From contig NW_022881614.1 in the NCBI RefSeq assembly GCF_003369915.1, forward strand, positions 13,818,001 through 13,882,000: 64,000 nt of DNA. Reading direction: 5' to 3'. The notes beneath the pieces were generated by a model that was not told the origin of the DNA, made no database searches, and was given only the letters and a program-made list of their open reading frames with translations. Positions 1 to 10,475 of the stretch are shown here, piece after piece. How positions within the stretch are numbered: position 1 is the first letter of the stretch; each line of letters opens with the position of its first letter. This stretch comes from Drosophila miranda (taxonomy: Eukaryota; Arthropoda; Insecta; Diptera; Drosophilidae). Both the position numbers and the translations under genes were made by a program.

Positions 1-296
1 GGAAGTGCGACTATACTCTCCCCGTGAGGGCGGCTGGAAACAGGTCCTAGCACGGTCATGTCTCTGCTAGGATGCTGGCGAATGGTAGTCGGGTGGAGAG
101 AAGAAAACTCTCAGTGAAATTACCCCAATCCAAGGTGACACTGTTATATGCCGAGGGATGCATGGCCGGGGGGGTGCCCGGTCGCTAATATGCGGACTCT
201 GGATACCTGCCGACCTCCAGTTTAAATCAGGCTTCCCGGGGCAAGCGGGCTATGCCTCGGGTGACCATCCCCTTCCCGCCTACTCGTGGAACTACT

Positions 297-1738
297 ATGT
301 CAAACACTCTAAATATAAAAACCAACAAAACCGCAAAGGAGCTCGGTACTCCTCTTAAAGTCCCGGAGGGACAAGCCAATCCCTCTGCACCAGCGCCTGG
401 GAAACCGGGTCCAAAGAAGACGGGGAAGGAGACTGAGTCGGTCCACCGTCTTCAGGCAGCAGCCGCAGCGAGGGGGGCCCGAAAAGCCAATCGGGTCCTT
501 CCAAGTCGGGTGGTTCCAAGGGCGAAGCGGATACCGGGGTGGCTGCCAAGCAGAGCGTAATCGCGGCTGGTAAGCGCACCGGGACCGAAGAACCCATGGG
601 AGCCCCGGCGGGCAGCGTCTCTGCACCACGGGGAGGAAAGCCGTCGTACCAGGACAGGAGACGAGCGGCTTTCATCCTGTCCAACGAAGACCCGAACTTA
701 AGGGCGTCAGCCGAAGGAAAGGAGCAGAGGCTGTGGGCCTCCTCAATCCTTCCACTGTTCCAGCCAGCCAAAGCCGGAAAGGGCGCAACCAAGGCCCCCA
801 ACAAGCGGCAACGCTCAGCGGAGGACCCCGCAAATCAGTCAGGCCAAGCCCAGCAAGCCAAGCGGGTGAAGACCCACCTCACGAAGCGGTCGTTCGCTGA
901 GGTGGCGAGGGGCAAAACCCTGATCGGTGTCCTGGACAGGGGCGCCGAGGACGGCCATGTCCCTCGCGATAAGTGGCACCTGGTGGAGAACGAGCTCCAG
1001 GACCGGTTCCTACTGGAACTGGAGGAGAACGGCGGACCACCGCCAAAGTGTGAGGACGCAGGGTGGCATCAAGGCAAGGTGAAAGCCATCGCCTGCCAAG
1101 ACGCTCGCTCTGCGGCCCTCTACATGAAGGCGGTGGCGGCCCTAAAAGAGGTCTATCCAGGGGCGAAACTGGAGGCCGTGAAGTGGGAAGATGTCCCTAG
1201 TCGCCCGAGAGCCAGAGCGTGGGTCTCGGCTAAGCCTGCAGAGCCTGAGAAGATCCTCAGGTTACTGCAGGTCTGCAACCCCCACCTTCCTACAGCCGAT
1301 TGGAAGGTGGCAAAGGTGGAGGATATCCAAGGGCAGAGGCGCCAGATTATCCTCGTCCTAAATGAGGAATCTATTGATCTCCTCGCAAAGTCGGACGGTG
1401 TAGTGGATTATGGCTTCAAGAAGGTCACCATATCCACTTACAAGTCCGATCGCAAGGGCAGGCAAGCGGAGGTCGAGCCAGACCCGGAGCTGCCGGAGAT
1501 CCCGAAAGAGGGGGCCTCGTGCGAGGAAGACAACCCGGCGTCGGATGCGGCGTCCATGATGTCGGACGATATCTTGGACGACTACGCGTTCGACGAGAGC
1601 GACCTAGCCAGAGGTCTCAGCCACATCGTTGTCGGGGAGGAGCCGGAGTCCCCTGACAGCGATCTAGAAGCAACAATGGTGGAGGCGAGCCTCAGGAATG
1701 TCGTTGACGCTCCTGCAGATAAACCTCCACCATTGTAA
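297..1738 (+). pseudogene. LOA-like ORF1 (nucleic-acid-binding gag-like protein), copy A, frameshifted
   Basis: Corresponds to the 480-residue ORF1 of copies B and C. It starts at the ATG at 297, but one G is missing from the G run near 472, so the first ~58 codons and the remainder (open from 539) lie in different frames. The central and C-terminal part (roughly residues 200-390 of the intact protein) looks like the DUF4780-type module found in ORF1 of Drosophila LOA-type elements, with no CCHC knuckles visible. The N-terminus is basic and rich in Pro/Lys/Ala, as expected of an RNA-binding tail; the C-terminus is acidic. It overlaps ORF2 by 41 nt. Confidence 0.8.
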
Positions 1739-4700
1739 GGCAGCATGCGCTGCTCTAGTGCTCCACCTGGCCAAGGGTGGAGCCGACATAGTCCTCATTC
1801 AGGAGCCCTGGATCCTCGGAAACAGGGTCTCCGGTCTGAGGACTTCTGACTACAAGCTATATGTAGCTGAAACCGCAGGTAAAATTCGTACCTGCATTCT
1901 TGCAAAAAGAGAGTTGCACTTATTTTTGCTCCCAAATTTCAGCAATGAAGACCACACCGCAGTGAGCCTCGAAGGCCAGGAGCGCTTACTGAGGATCTGC
2001 TCCGCATACATGGGGCATGAACAACCAGACCCCCTCCACACGCGCCTCTCCGGGCTCTAATCGCAGACTGCTCGGCCAAGGACATCGGCCTAATTGTGGG
2101 GTGCGATGCCAATGCACATCACTGTCAGTGGGGAAGCACTGACACAAACGAAAGGGGTGAGTACCTTTTCAGTTACTTACTGACCACTCAGATGGTCTTA
2201 CTAAACCGGGGTAGTGATCCCACCTTTATCATTAAAAACCGCAAGGAGGTCCTGGACCTCACGCTTGCCTCTCATGAGATACAGCGTAACATTGTATCCT
2301 GGAGGGTCCTGGAAGAGCACTCCTTCTCGGACCACAGGTACGTGGAAACTGTCTTCTCCTTCTCAGTACCGAAGCCAGTCCGATTCCGGAACATCAGGCG
2401 GACAAACTGGACTCGGTACTCTGATTACCTCTGTCGTGTTCTCCCTGAGCCCCCATCTGAGGAGGAGTTCTCCACGGAGGCCACGACTCGTCTTCTTAAG
2501 ATCTTTACCGACGCCTGCAATAAGGCGCTCGACAAAGCATGCCCCTCTGGCAAGAACAGAGGCCGGAAGAAACCTGAATGGTGGAATCCGAAACTGGGTG
2601 AACTCCGGAAAGCCTCCCGGAGACTCTTCAATAAAGCTAAGGCTGAAAACGTTGAGCAAAACTGGGCCGAATACAAGGCCAGTCTGTCAACCTACAACAA
2701 AGAACTAAGAAAAGCCAAACGCGCCTCCTGGCGTAAGTTCTGCAGCGAAATCGAGAGTAACTCAGAAGCCTCACGCTTGCGCAGAGTTCTCTCGAAGACA
2801 ACACCCACCCTGGGCTACTTGAAGAACACCGACCAGTCGTGGACTACGTCCAGCGAGGAGTCGCTAAATCTTCTCCTAAATACCCACTTCCCTGGCTGCG
2901 ATGAAAACAGACCCAACTACCTCGCCCCTCCTTCTGTCGCCTCAAATGCCATCTTGAGACTGCTAAGCCAGGAGAACATTTCCTGGGCGATCAGAAGCTT
3001 TAAACCCTAAAAGTCCGCGGGGCCAGACGGCATTTTCCCTGCCCAACTGATTCACGCGGGACATAAAGCCATTAACTGGCTCAAAATAATTTACGAGGGA
3101 ATCTTCTCACACGGGTGCATTCCTGTCCTGACACCTGGCTTCAGACCAAAGTCGTATTCATACCCAAGGCAGGCAAGCCCTCGCACACTGCCCCAAAAGA
3201 TTTCAGACCCATAAGTCTATCGTCTTTTCTTCTAAAGGCGATGGAGCGGCTCCTGGGGCTGAATCTAACGGCGTGCATTCCGTCCAGTCTGATCTCAGAC
3301 TCCCAGCATGCCTATCGGAAGGGAAGATCCACCGAAACGGCCCTACACTCGATCACATCGATCATCGAAGCATCCCTTAATTTTAAGGAGTACACCCTAG
3401 TAGCCTTCCTCGACATAGAAGGCGCCTTTAACAACATCCTTCCGACCGCCATCACGGGCGCACTGACGGATCTGGGCGTTGACTCCAGGACGGTGAGCCT
3501 GATCGATCAGATGCTACAATGCAGGACGGTTGAGGCATCACTGGGGACGTCAACGTGTACCAGATTTGTCAGCAGAGGCACACCGCAGGGCGGAGTCCTC
3601 TCGCCCCTCCTATGGAACGTGCTAGTGAACACACTGCTGCGGGAGATAGAGGGGGGTGGCTGCCGTGTGGTGGCGTACGCGGACGATGTTGCCATAGCAT
3701 TCTCCGGAAAATTTCCGCAGACATTGTGTGAGTGCATGACAAGTACTCTCACGAAAATGTCGAAATGGGCAGACAAATGCGGGTTAGGCGTCAACCCGTC
3801 TAAAACGGAACTGGTGCTTTTCACTAGGAAGTACAAAGTTCCGGTACTGATTCCCCCAAGACTATGTGGGGAAACGCTAGTCTTCAGCAACAACGCCAAG
3901 TATCTTGGCCTAATCCTCGATAGAAAGCTCGATTGGAAATTGAGCATAGAGGATAGAGTAAAGAAGGCCACAGTGGCCCTCTATACTTGCAGGAAAGCCA
4001 TCGGACTAAAATGGGGAATGACCCCCTATATAGTTCGGTGGCTCTACACCGCCATCATACGACCAATCATGCTCTATGGAGTGGTGGTATGGTGGCCAGC
4101 CTTGGACAGAAGGACATGCCTCAATAAACTCAGCAGAGTTCAGCGCATGGCAGAGCTATGCATAACTGGCGGGCTACGCACTACTCCAGGGGAAGCCCTG
4201 GATACTGTGCTGGACCTCCTCCCTGTGGATCTCATGGGAAAGAAGGTGGCAACACTTTCCGCCCTCAGAATGAGAGAAGCCAGACTGTGGAAAGCATCCG
4301 CGGTTGGGCACTCGGGAATCCTGATGAGACTCCCGCAATTACCAGAGAGGACAGATTACTGTATCCCCAGTGATCACCTCTCGACGCCCTTCCAGGTATC
4401 AATCCCATCTAGGGAGGACTGGGAGATGGGCGAACCAGGACCTGCAAATGCGGTCCACTTCTACACTGATGGCTCAAAGCTAGACGGCCGCGTGGGAGGC
4501 GGAGTCTACTGCAGCGAGCTGAACATCAGTCATTGCTTCAGGCTCCCGGATCACTGTAGTGTGTTCCAAGCGGAGGTTGAAGCCATCAAGGAGGCCATTT
4601 CGATCGTCTCCAAATTACTTCTAGATACGCACTTAGTGTGCGTCTTCTCGGACAGCCAAGCAGCTATCAAAGCTCTAGGCTCAATATCGTCGAACTCAGC

Positions 4701-5298
4701 GACTGTAAATGACTGCCGCAGGTCTCTGCACGAGATCGCAGAGCAGTTAGATCTCTTCCTTATATGGGTCCCCGGCCACAGGGACATCGAGGGGAATGAC
4801 GCCGCCGACGAGCTAGCCAGGCAGGGTACTACGATTCCTCTCCTACCGGAGAGGGAGCAAGTAGCGATGCCCTTGGCTACGTGCAGGCTCCTAACGCACG
4901 AATTGTTCGAGAAAAATGCCAATAGGAGATGGCAGCAAACCGTTTCCTGTAAAGTCTCAAGATTGATATGGCCATATCGATCGAAGAAGCGCTCAGCAGA
5001 GCTGTATAAACTCAGCAGAGCACAGTGCTCTGCAGTTACTAGAGCCATTACGGGACACTGGCAGATCGGCACTCACGCCTCTAGACTGTCAATCCCTCAT
5101 AACGACTTCTGCAGGAGTTGTCGCGACGAGGAGGAGGAGGAATCGGTCCCCCACTTCTTCTGCCACTGCCCAGCCCTTGGAAATCGTCGTCTTCGTATTC
5201 TCGGGGCCGCTTTCCTCACGGACATTTCGGACCTGTCCGTAATCAAACCAGGGACCTTGTCCAAATACATCCAAGCCACCGGATGGGACTGCCCTTAA
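1698..5298 (+). pseudogene. LOA-like ORF2 (endonuclease-RT-RNase H), copy A, multiply broken
   Basis: The ATG lies 41 nt inside the end of ORF1. Visible in order: an apurinic-type endonuclease (LIQEPW, VGCDANAHH, SDHRYVE), reverse transcriptase (FLDIEGAF, TPQGGVLSPLL, catalytic YADD near 3677), RNase H (YTDGS, AEVEAI, SDSQ, GNDAADELA) and a C-terminal CCHC-type knuckle (CRSC..HFFCHC). Lesions: one C missing near 2033, TAA at 3008-3010 where the other copies have a Tyr codon, and a 5-bp tandem duplication TCCTGTCCTG at 3121-3130 that shifts frame just before the RT. The last lesion is shared by all three copies. Confidence 0.88.
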
Positions 5299-5448
5299 CC
5301 TGCAGTAGTATGCTCTCACGGTTCGGGCAACGCGAAGGGGCACATGCCCATGCGGCAACACAACGGACCTTTTATAGGTCCAAGTGAGCTTGGGGGCGGG
5401 AGGCTCTTATCCACCCCCTCCCGGCTACCGCCTTAACCTAACCTAACC

Positions 5449-6819
5449 TTTATCCCATAGATAAATACATTTTTTACAAGATTGCTTCTTTAAATTACCT
5501 TAATGTATTTTATTTTGACTAAAATACGGTTTTCAAGGAAATGTTGCCGCAACAGTGTGTATGGAATAGGACTCATTGTTGCTAAAGCGAACTGTGGCGA
5601 ACTCAAATTCGATTCAAAAAACGACCAGTTCTTTGTTCCGTTGAAGAATACTATCTATATAGAACATTTAGCCATACCCACTCAATTTTGTACGATTGAT
5701 GAATCAATTCTATACATGATTGGCCTATTCGAAATACTTGCTTTTATTGGATTTCTATATAGCATTGAAAATTAAATTAATAGATTGATGAAATTGACAA
5801 AAATACCATGGGAGCGCGGCGAAAACCAGTATTTCTACAGTATGACCCTCAGAACAGCACCAAAATATACCGCCTCATTTTAAAAATATACTGTAAATAT
5901 ACTGACGAATTCAAGTTCTATTTTACATATTCCTCGTTTTTGATATTCCGACAAATATTACTAGCTATATAGAACATTTAGCCATGCCCACATATTTTTA
6001 TACGCTTTATCAATCAATTTTTTGCTCAACTGGTTTATTCTTAATACTTGCTTTTATTGGATTTTGCGTAAAAAGAGGTTTTAGCGAAATAAGTCAAACA
6101 AAAAACAAGTAGCGAAATAGGTCTATCAAAACAAACGAAAAAGGAAATTGCTCAATTTTGATATTCCCTTGAATAATGCTGACTAACTAAATCTCTCAGC
6201 AATGCCCACATAGTTTTATCCTGTTGATGAATAAATTTTCTACAAGATTGGATAGTTTTTAATCCTTGCTTTTATTGTATTTATTGTAAAAAAAGGTTAA
6301 AACGAAAAAGTTCACCAAAAAAAAGAGTCGCTATATTGCGTGTAAGCCGTAGTATAGGCCTTTGTACACACTATTTTGTTAATTTTATATAAAAGTATAA
6401 ATATTGATATGAAGATAAAACGTAACTAATAAAGAGCTTTTCTCAAATTTACATTTTTTTAGACATATTCATGTATATGATGAGTGTTTTGTATATATAT
6501 CTCGATCCTGATACCTATTCTTGTAGGGACCAAGAAGACAATAAGCTTTAAAATATCGTTGAAATATTGAAAATAATATTAAATAATATTGAATAATAAT
6601 AAAATATATTGAAAATAAATTGTTTTTGCCTGGGATGACAAACATATTAACAATTCTAGAACATCCATTTCCCCAGGGTATCCAAAATGTTGCATGAGTC
6701 TGGCCCATACAAATTGAATGTTGGGACACTGTTGAGCTGAAAAAGGACATTGTGGCGAGGAAAAATCCCATCAGACGAAATCCCAAAAAAATCCCACCAA
6801 ACTTAAGCGCCAAATAGAA
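5449..6819. repeat. AT-rich intergenic stretch with diverged ~200-bp repeats (unit 1)
   Basis: No convincing gene. At least three diverged copies of one motif set lie here (about 5640-5790, 5930-6090 and 6165-6370). Each runs through an ATAGAACATTTAGCC-like block, GCCCACATA, GATGAATAAATTTTCTACAAGATTGG and CTTGCTTTTATTG. More copies lie near 7310-7400 and 9475-9660. The LOA element is inserted inside such a copy: the flank before it ends CCCACTTAGCTTT and the flank after it continues TATCCCATAGATAAATACA. Confidence 0.6.
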
Positions 6820-7203
6820 ATTGGTTTTTGGTTTTCTCGTATCTTTAAAATTGTGGATGCCACAGATTTTCGTCCTTTGTGGGGCGGAAGTGGGCGGGGC
6901 GAAGTTTTGAAATATTTTTGTAGCAGTGACATATCACAGAAGTCTGGATACAAAACATCGTTGCTCTAGCTCTTATAGTCTTTGAGCACTAGGCGCTGAA
7001 GGGGACGGACAGACGGACAGACGGATGGACGGACAGACGGACAGACGGACAGACAGACATGGCTCAATCGACTCGGCATGATGCTGATCAAGAATATATA
7101 TACTTTATGGGGTCGGAAACGATTCCTTCTGGACGTTACACACATCCACTTTTACCACAAATCTAATATACCCCAATACTCATTTTGAGTATCGGGTATA
7201 AAA
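6820..7203 (-). mobile_element. DINE-1/INE-1-type Helitron, terminal half (unit 1)
   Basis: Read on the minus strand it starts with the subterminal palindrome TATACCCGATACTC..GAGTATTGGGGTATA. It continues through the family hallmark of a TTTCCGACC-CATAAAGTATATATATTCTTGATCAGCAT core followed by a CCGTCTGTCCGTC simple repeat (7005-7055). It stops inside the element, so the 3' hairpin half is missing. Similarity to Drosophila DINE-1/INE-1 is recognised from memory of that family. Confidence 0.8.
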
Positions 7204-8096
7204 ATGAAATCCGCGCCAGCTGGCTTGCTCAGAAATATACCGAAATACACTTCACAGTTTCAAAAAATACCAATAATATACCAAACTCCATCATACTCCT
7301 CGTTTTCTATATTCGGTTCAATATTACTAGCTAGCTGGGACCCCCTTCCTTGGACAAATAATTGTATCCGATTGATGAATCTACTCTCAACAAGATTGGT
7401 TAATTCTAAGGACACCTTTTATTTTATTGCTTATAAAATTAAAATTTGTACATTGCTGCATTGGACAAGAGGGTGACTCCAAAGCGCGTCTTGAAAAATA
7501 CTGGAAAATACTACAAAAAGCATACAAATTTGCAAGGTGTGTGAGCTAGACATGGTGTTTAAAATAAATTATAGAATTAAATATATTTAAAAATAGTAAA
7601 ATCGGGACATATAGAGGCTCATATTTATGTTAATGCGCTTAAATTATATATGTGCAACTATATATATATATGAACTTTATTTCATTTTGCAAGCCTAACT
7701 AGCAATACTATAAAAGCAGCTTATTTAAGAATTGTATAGTTCATAGTCATTAATGCATAATTTTCCCATTCATATGCTCATCAATAATTGTATTCGTGAG
7801 CCTCTGACCCGGAAACCGTTGAACGAAAGACCCAGAAACGATATTGGGATTTAAAAACAGTACACTACACAATTTTGACAAGAAAATTCAATTCAAAAGG
7901 TTCCCGCCAAAACCAATTGCGTGTCTGTTGAGTATCAAAATATTTGCCAAAGCAAACAAATTGTTTATTTTATCGTTTGTCCAATCGACGTTTCACATCT
8001 CTCAAAAATGCCCATGGTTCCCCATTATGCGCCTAGTTTACATTAATTATAATAATCTTAAATGTTTGAAAAAGTGGACAGATCTTTCTTTCCTGG
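7204..8096. other. Intergenic: FANCI 5'-flank-like sequence, AT-rich (unit 1)
   Basis: No gene seen. The first ~450 bp match the sequence directly 5' of FANCI exon 1 (40665-41100), so this looks like the original FANCI-SANT intergenic DNA with a DINE-1 inserted just upstream of the FANCI start. It contains motifs of the type AAATATACCGAAATA common in Drosophila intergenic DNA, and the 3' flank of the SANT gene. Confidence 0.6.
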
Positions 8097-9018
8097 TCAA
8101 ACATTAGGTCTTGAGGTTGTTTCGATTTTGAGAACAAATTTCTCCATTATAGCATTAAGACGCTTGCGCTCCTTGAGCTGTTGCTGCATTAGGTCTGAGA
8201 TCTGTGTGCCTAGAGCCAAAAGCGCGTCCGTATTGGCTTCTGTGCGCTGGGCGTTCAAGCGAGTTTGTCTATTCATGCCCCGCAGCTCCTTTGCAATGTC
8301 CATTAGCATCGGCACCGTGCTCTCGTGTTCAATTTCTAATTCATTTACATCATTTTGAACCAGCTTGCGCTTTTTGGCAGATGGAGTTTGCGAAGTGCTA
8401 GTGCGCTCCAATTTCACGCCCATATGTCTGTCATTGATCCGGCTGGAGCAGTCATCTTCTTCCTCATCATCTTTACATAAAAAAAAATAGTATACATTTT
8501 TTGCGGCTTGATATTTTTGTCTTACCGTCATCTGTGGCTGTGACCTCGTCGTGGTCGGTCTTGATGTCCTGCAGTTGCAAACGGTTGGAAATTTCAGGAC
8601 GTGCCTTTGGACGAGATTCGACTACTCTGTCGGGCTTATCATACAAGTCACAGATCACGGCCACTGCATCCTCTAGAGCAGTGAGTGTATCCTGATACAG
8701 CGAGCCTTTGCCGCAGGCATTTGAATCTTCCAACCTGTTATTGTTAATCTTTTTACGAATGCAGCTTTTCCAGTCTTTCCATACCTATCAAGAGCCAAGT
8801 GAGATGACGGAACATAGCGCAATTGCTCGGCACTTACTCTTTTCCACTCACAAACTTCTTTGACAGGCGGACCCACGCTATTTAAATCCTTTGAAAGCCG
8901 CTTCCTGGCGGCTTCAGCTGCCAGCTTATCACCCTTGAGGTAGTTTTTGGCTATCATTGGGTGTCTCTCCATAAATGCGATGAATATGGCATCTTGCTGC
9001 GCAGTTCTGTGTTTGCCC
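8097..9018 (-). CDS. Myb/SANT-like (zeste-type) DNA-binding protein, unit 1 copy, 3 visible exons
   Basis: Three exons with good splice sites: 9018-8838, 8784-8526 and 8470-8097. The first carries a zeste-type Myb/SANT-like helical domain (TAQQDAIFIAFMERHP.. to EVCEWKR) that runs into exon 2 (VWKDWKSCIRKK). The C-terminal exon has an acidic stretch, a KKRK nuclear-localisation-like patch and a coiled-coil-like tail (LKERKRLNAIMEKF). Donors GTAAGT and GTAAGA and both AG acceptors are intact and phases match. An upstream exon with the start codon is probably missing from my model. A 70-bp deletion removes the usual stop, adding several codons. It is either a host DNA-binding gene or a transposon accessory gene; the position next to the FANCI flank favours a host gene. 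No function is known to me. Confidence 0.65.
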
Positions 9019-9991
9019 CTGTATACAATGAGGTGGTAAGTATAAATTTTTACGAACATTTTCAACATTATTTACATGTTCCGTGGTTTTTTGTTTGACT
9101 GATTGGTCAGTTTGGCCTTTGGATTCGTTGTCACAAATCTGTGTTTTTGTATCTATTAGCAGGAGTTGGACCCACTTTTACGCCCACTATCTCCACCACG
9201 CCAAGCAGCACAGCCTGCAGCGCACGGGGAGAGGACAATCCGGCGTTCACTTCAGCAGTAGCAGGGACTTGAATCTCTCCAGATTTACATAAATCGGATC
9301 TATTAATTTATTTATTTACGAAATATTTATTTACCTTATCAGTGTTACCGTGAACTTATCGATCAAATATACGGTCGGACTCTTAGAAATATACCAAAAT
9401 AAACCGTCTCATTTTAAAAATATACCGTAAATATACTGACGAATTCAAGTTCTATTTTATATATTCCTCGTTTTTGATATTCCGTCGAATATTACCAGCT
9501 ATATAGAACATTTAGCCGTGCCCACATAATTTTAGCTCATTGATGAATACATTTTCTACACAATTGGTTAGTTTTTATTGTATTTTGACTAAAACAAGGT
9601 TTAAACAAAATAGTTCAACAAAAAAAACAGTCGCAATGTTGCTAGTATTTGAAGACATGATACGTGTATAGGCCTTTGTGCACCCTATTTCGTTAATTTT
9701 ATATGTAGATCAACCGCAATTTATTAAGACCTTTTCTCAAATTGATATGTTTTTGACTTATTCATGTGTATTATTAGTATCTTGTATATATTTATCTCGA
9801 TCCTGATACCTACTGAGCCTTGGAAGACAAACATATTCACAAATCTATAACATCCAATTTCCCCCAGGTTATGTGTGCATGGAATTAGCAACATGTTTGT
9901 GTATGGAATGAGACTCATTATTGCAAAAGCGAAACTGCGGCGAATCGGGGATTGCCTACATTTCAAGCAATATAGATGCCCACTTAGCTTT
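9019..9991. other. SANT-gene upstream region and AT-rich repeats (unit 1)
   Basis: A GC-richer patch at 9130-9290 is open on the minus strand for about 50 codons and could be an upstream exon, but I cannot support a splice model. The rest (9365-9990) is AT-rich, has another copy of the ~200-bp repeat family at 9475-9660, and ends at the LOA insertion point. Nothing else is recognised. Confidence 0.5.
9340..9364 (-). promoter_or_regulatory. Possible SANT-gene promoter motifs (DRE-like)
   Basis: TATCGATC at 9357-9364, close to the Drosophila DRE core TATCGATA, lies beside CAGTGTTACCGTGA at 9340-9353, loosely like the housekeeping Motif 1. Both lie about 330 bp upstream of the first recognised SANT exon, and the same pair is kept in all five copies. 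Position and conservation are suggestive only. Confidence 0.3.
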
Positions 9992-10475
9992 GGGCCGTCA
10001 GCCATCGGGTGCTAAGCGGGGGACAAACGGATGACGGGTCGGCTGGCACAACTGTGAACTCGGAACTGAGGCGCAGCCGCTCCGGTTAGTAATACCCGGT
10101 GCGGTCTGCGTCTCACACCCCCCCTAGGACACAGAGGGTTGCGAGCGAACCGTCACCCGCCGTAACTGTGCACACCGGTGGAAGTGCGACTATACTCTCC
10201 CCGTGAGGGCGGCTGGAAACAGGTCCTAGCACGGTCATGTCTCTGCTATGATGCTGGCGAATGGTAGTCCGGTGCAGAGAAGAAAACTCTCAGTGAAATT
10301 ACCCCAATCCAAGGTGACACTGTTATATGCCGAGGGATGCATGGCCGGGGGGTGCCCGGTCGCTAATATGCGGACTCTGGATACCTGCCGACCTCCAGTT
10401 TAAATCAGGCTTCCCGGGGCAAGCGGGCTATGCCTCGGGTGACCATCCCCTTCCCGCCTACTCGTGGGAACTACT

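Larger units (their letters stand above)
1..5448 (+). mobile_element. LOA/TRIM/Bilbo-like non-LTR retrotransposon, copy A (5' cut by window)
   Basis: A 5' UTR (about 1-296), two overlapping ORFs and a 3' UTR end in short CCTAA-type repeats at 5431-5448. The order endonuclease, reverse transcriptase, RNase H, C-terminal zinc knuckle is that of the LOA/I-type branch of non-LTR elements; the RNase H domain excludes R1 and Jockey proper. The comparison with TRIM of D. miranda and Bilbo of D. subobscura is from family knowledge, not a search. This copy has frame lesions in both ORFs and is dead. Confidence 0.85.
1..10179. repeat. Tandem amplicon unit 1 (left edge outside window)
   Basis: First of three near-identical head-to-tail units. 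The sequence at position 1 recurs at 10180 and again at 20175. In order it holds the LOA-like element, an AT-rich repeat region, a DINE-1 piece in minus orientation, and the minus-strand SANT-domain gene. Units differ by scattered substitutions and a few indels, for example a 70-bp deletion at about 8110 that is found only here. The unit boundary is arbitrary because the array is cut by the window start. Confidence 0.9.

Noticed and set aside
158-358. Small ORF in the LOA 5' UTR
   Set aside because: It runs into ORF1 in another frame, is not conserved in frame in copies B and C, and codes for low-complexity sequence.
3507-5072. Long antisense ORFs (154 and 173 codons) under LOA ORF2, and the equivalents in copies B and C
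   Set aside because: They are shadows of the GC-rich RT/RNase H coding strand, have no recognisable domain and repeat identically with each copy.
5431-5448. CCTAACCTAACC as a telomere remnant
   Set aside because: Only two to three repeats, present at the same position at the end of each LOA copy, so it belongs to the element.
5503-5775. 90-codon plus-strand ORFs in the AT-rich stretch (also 7204-7476 and their copies)
   Set aside because: AT-rich, frame not conserved between diverged repeat copies, no domain; the copies look identical only because of recent duplication.
7005-7055. GACGGACAGACGG direct repeats as a possible CRISPR-like or satellite array
   Set aside because: This is the known simple-repeat part of DINE-1/INE-1 Helitrons, without spacers, and recurs in every copy.
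8204-8401. Plus-strand ORFs across the SANT exons (65 and 98 codons)
   Set aside because: They lie opposite well-supported minus-strand exons with consensus splice sites.
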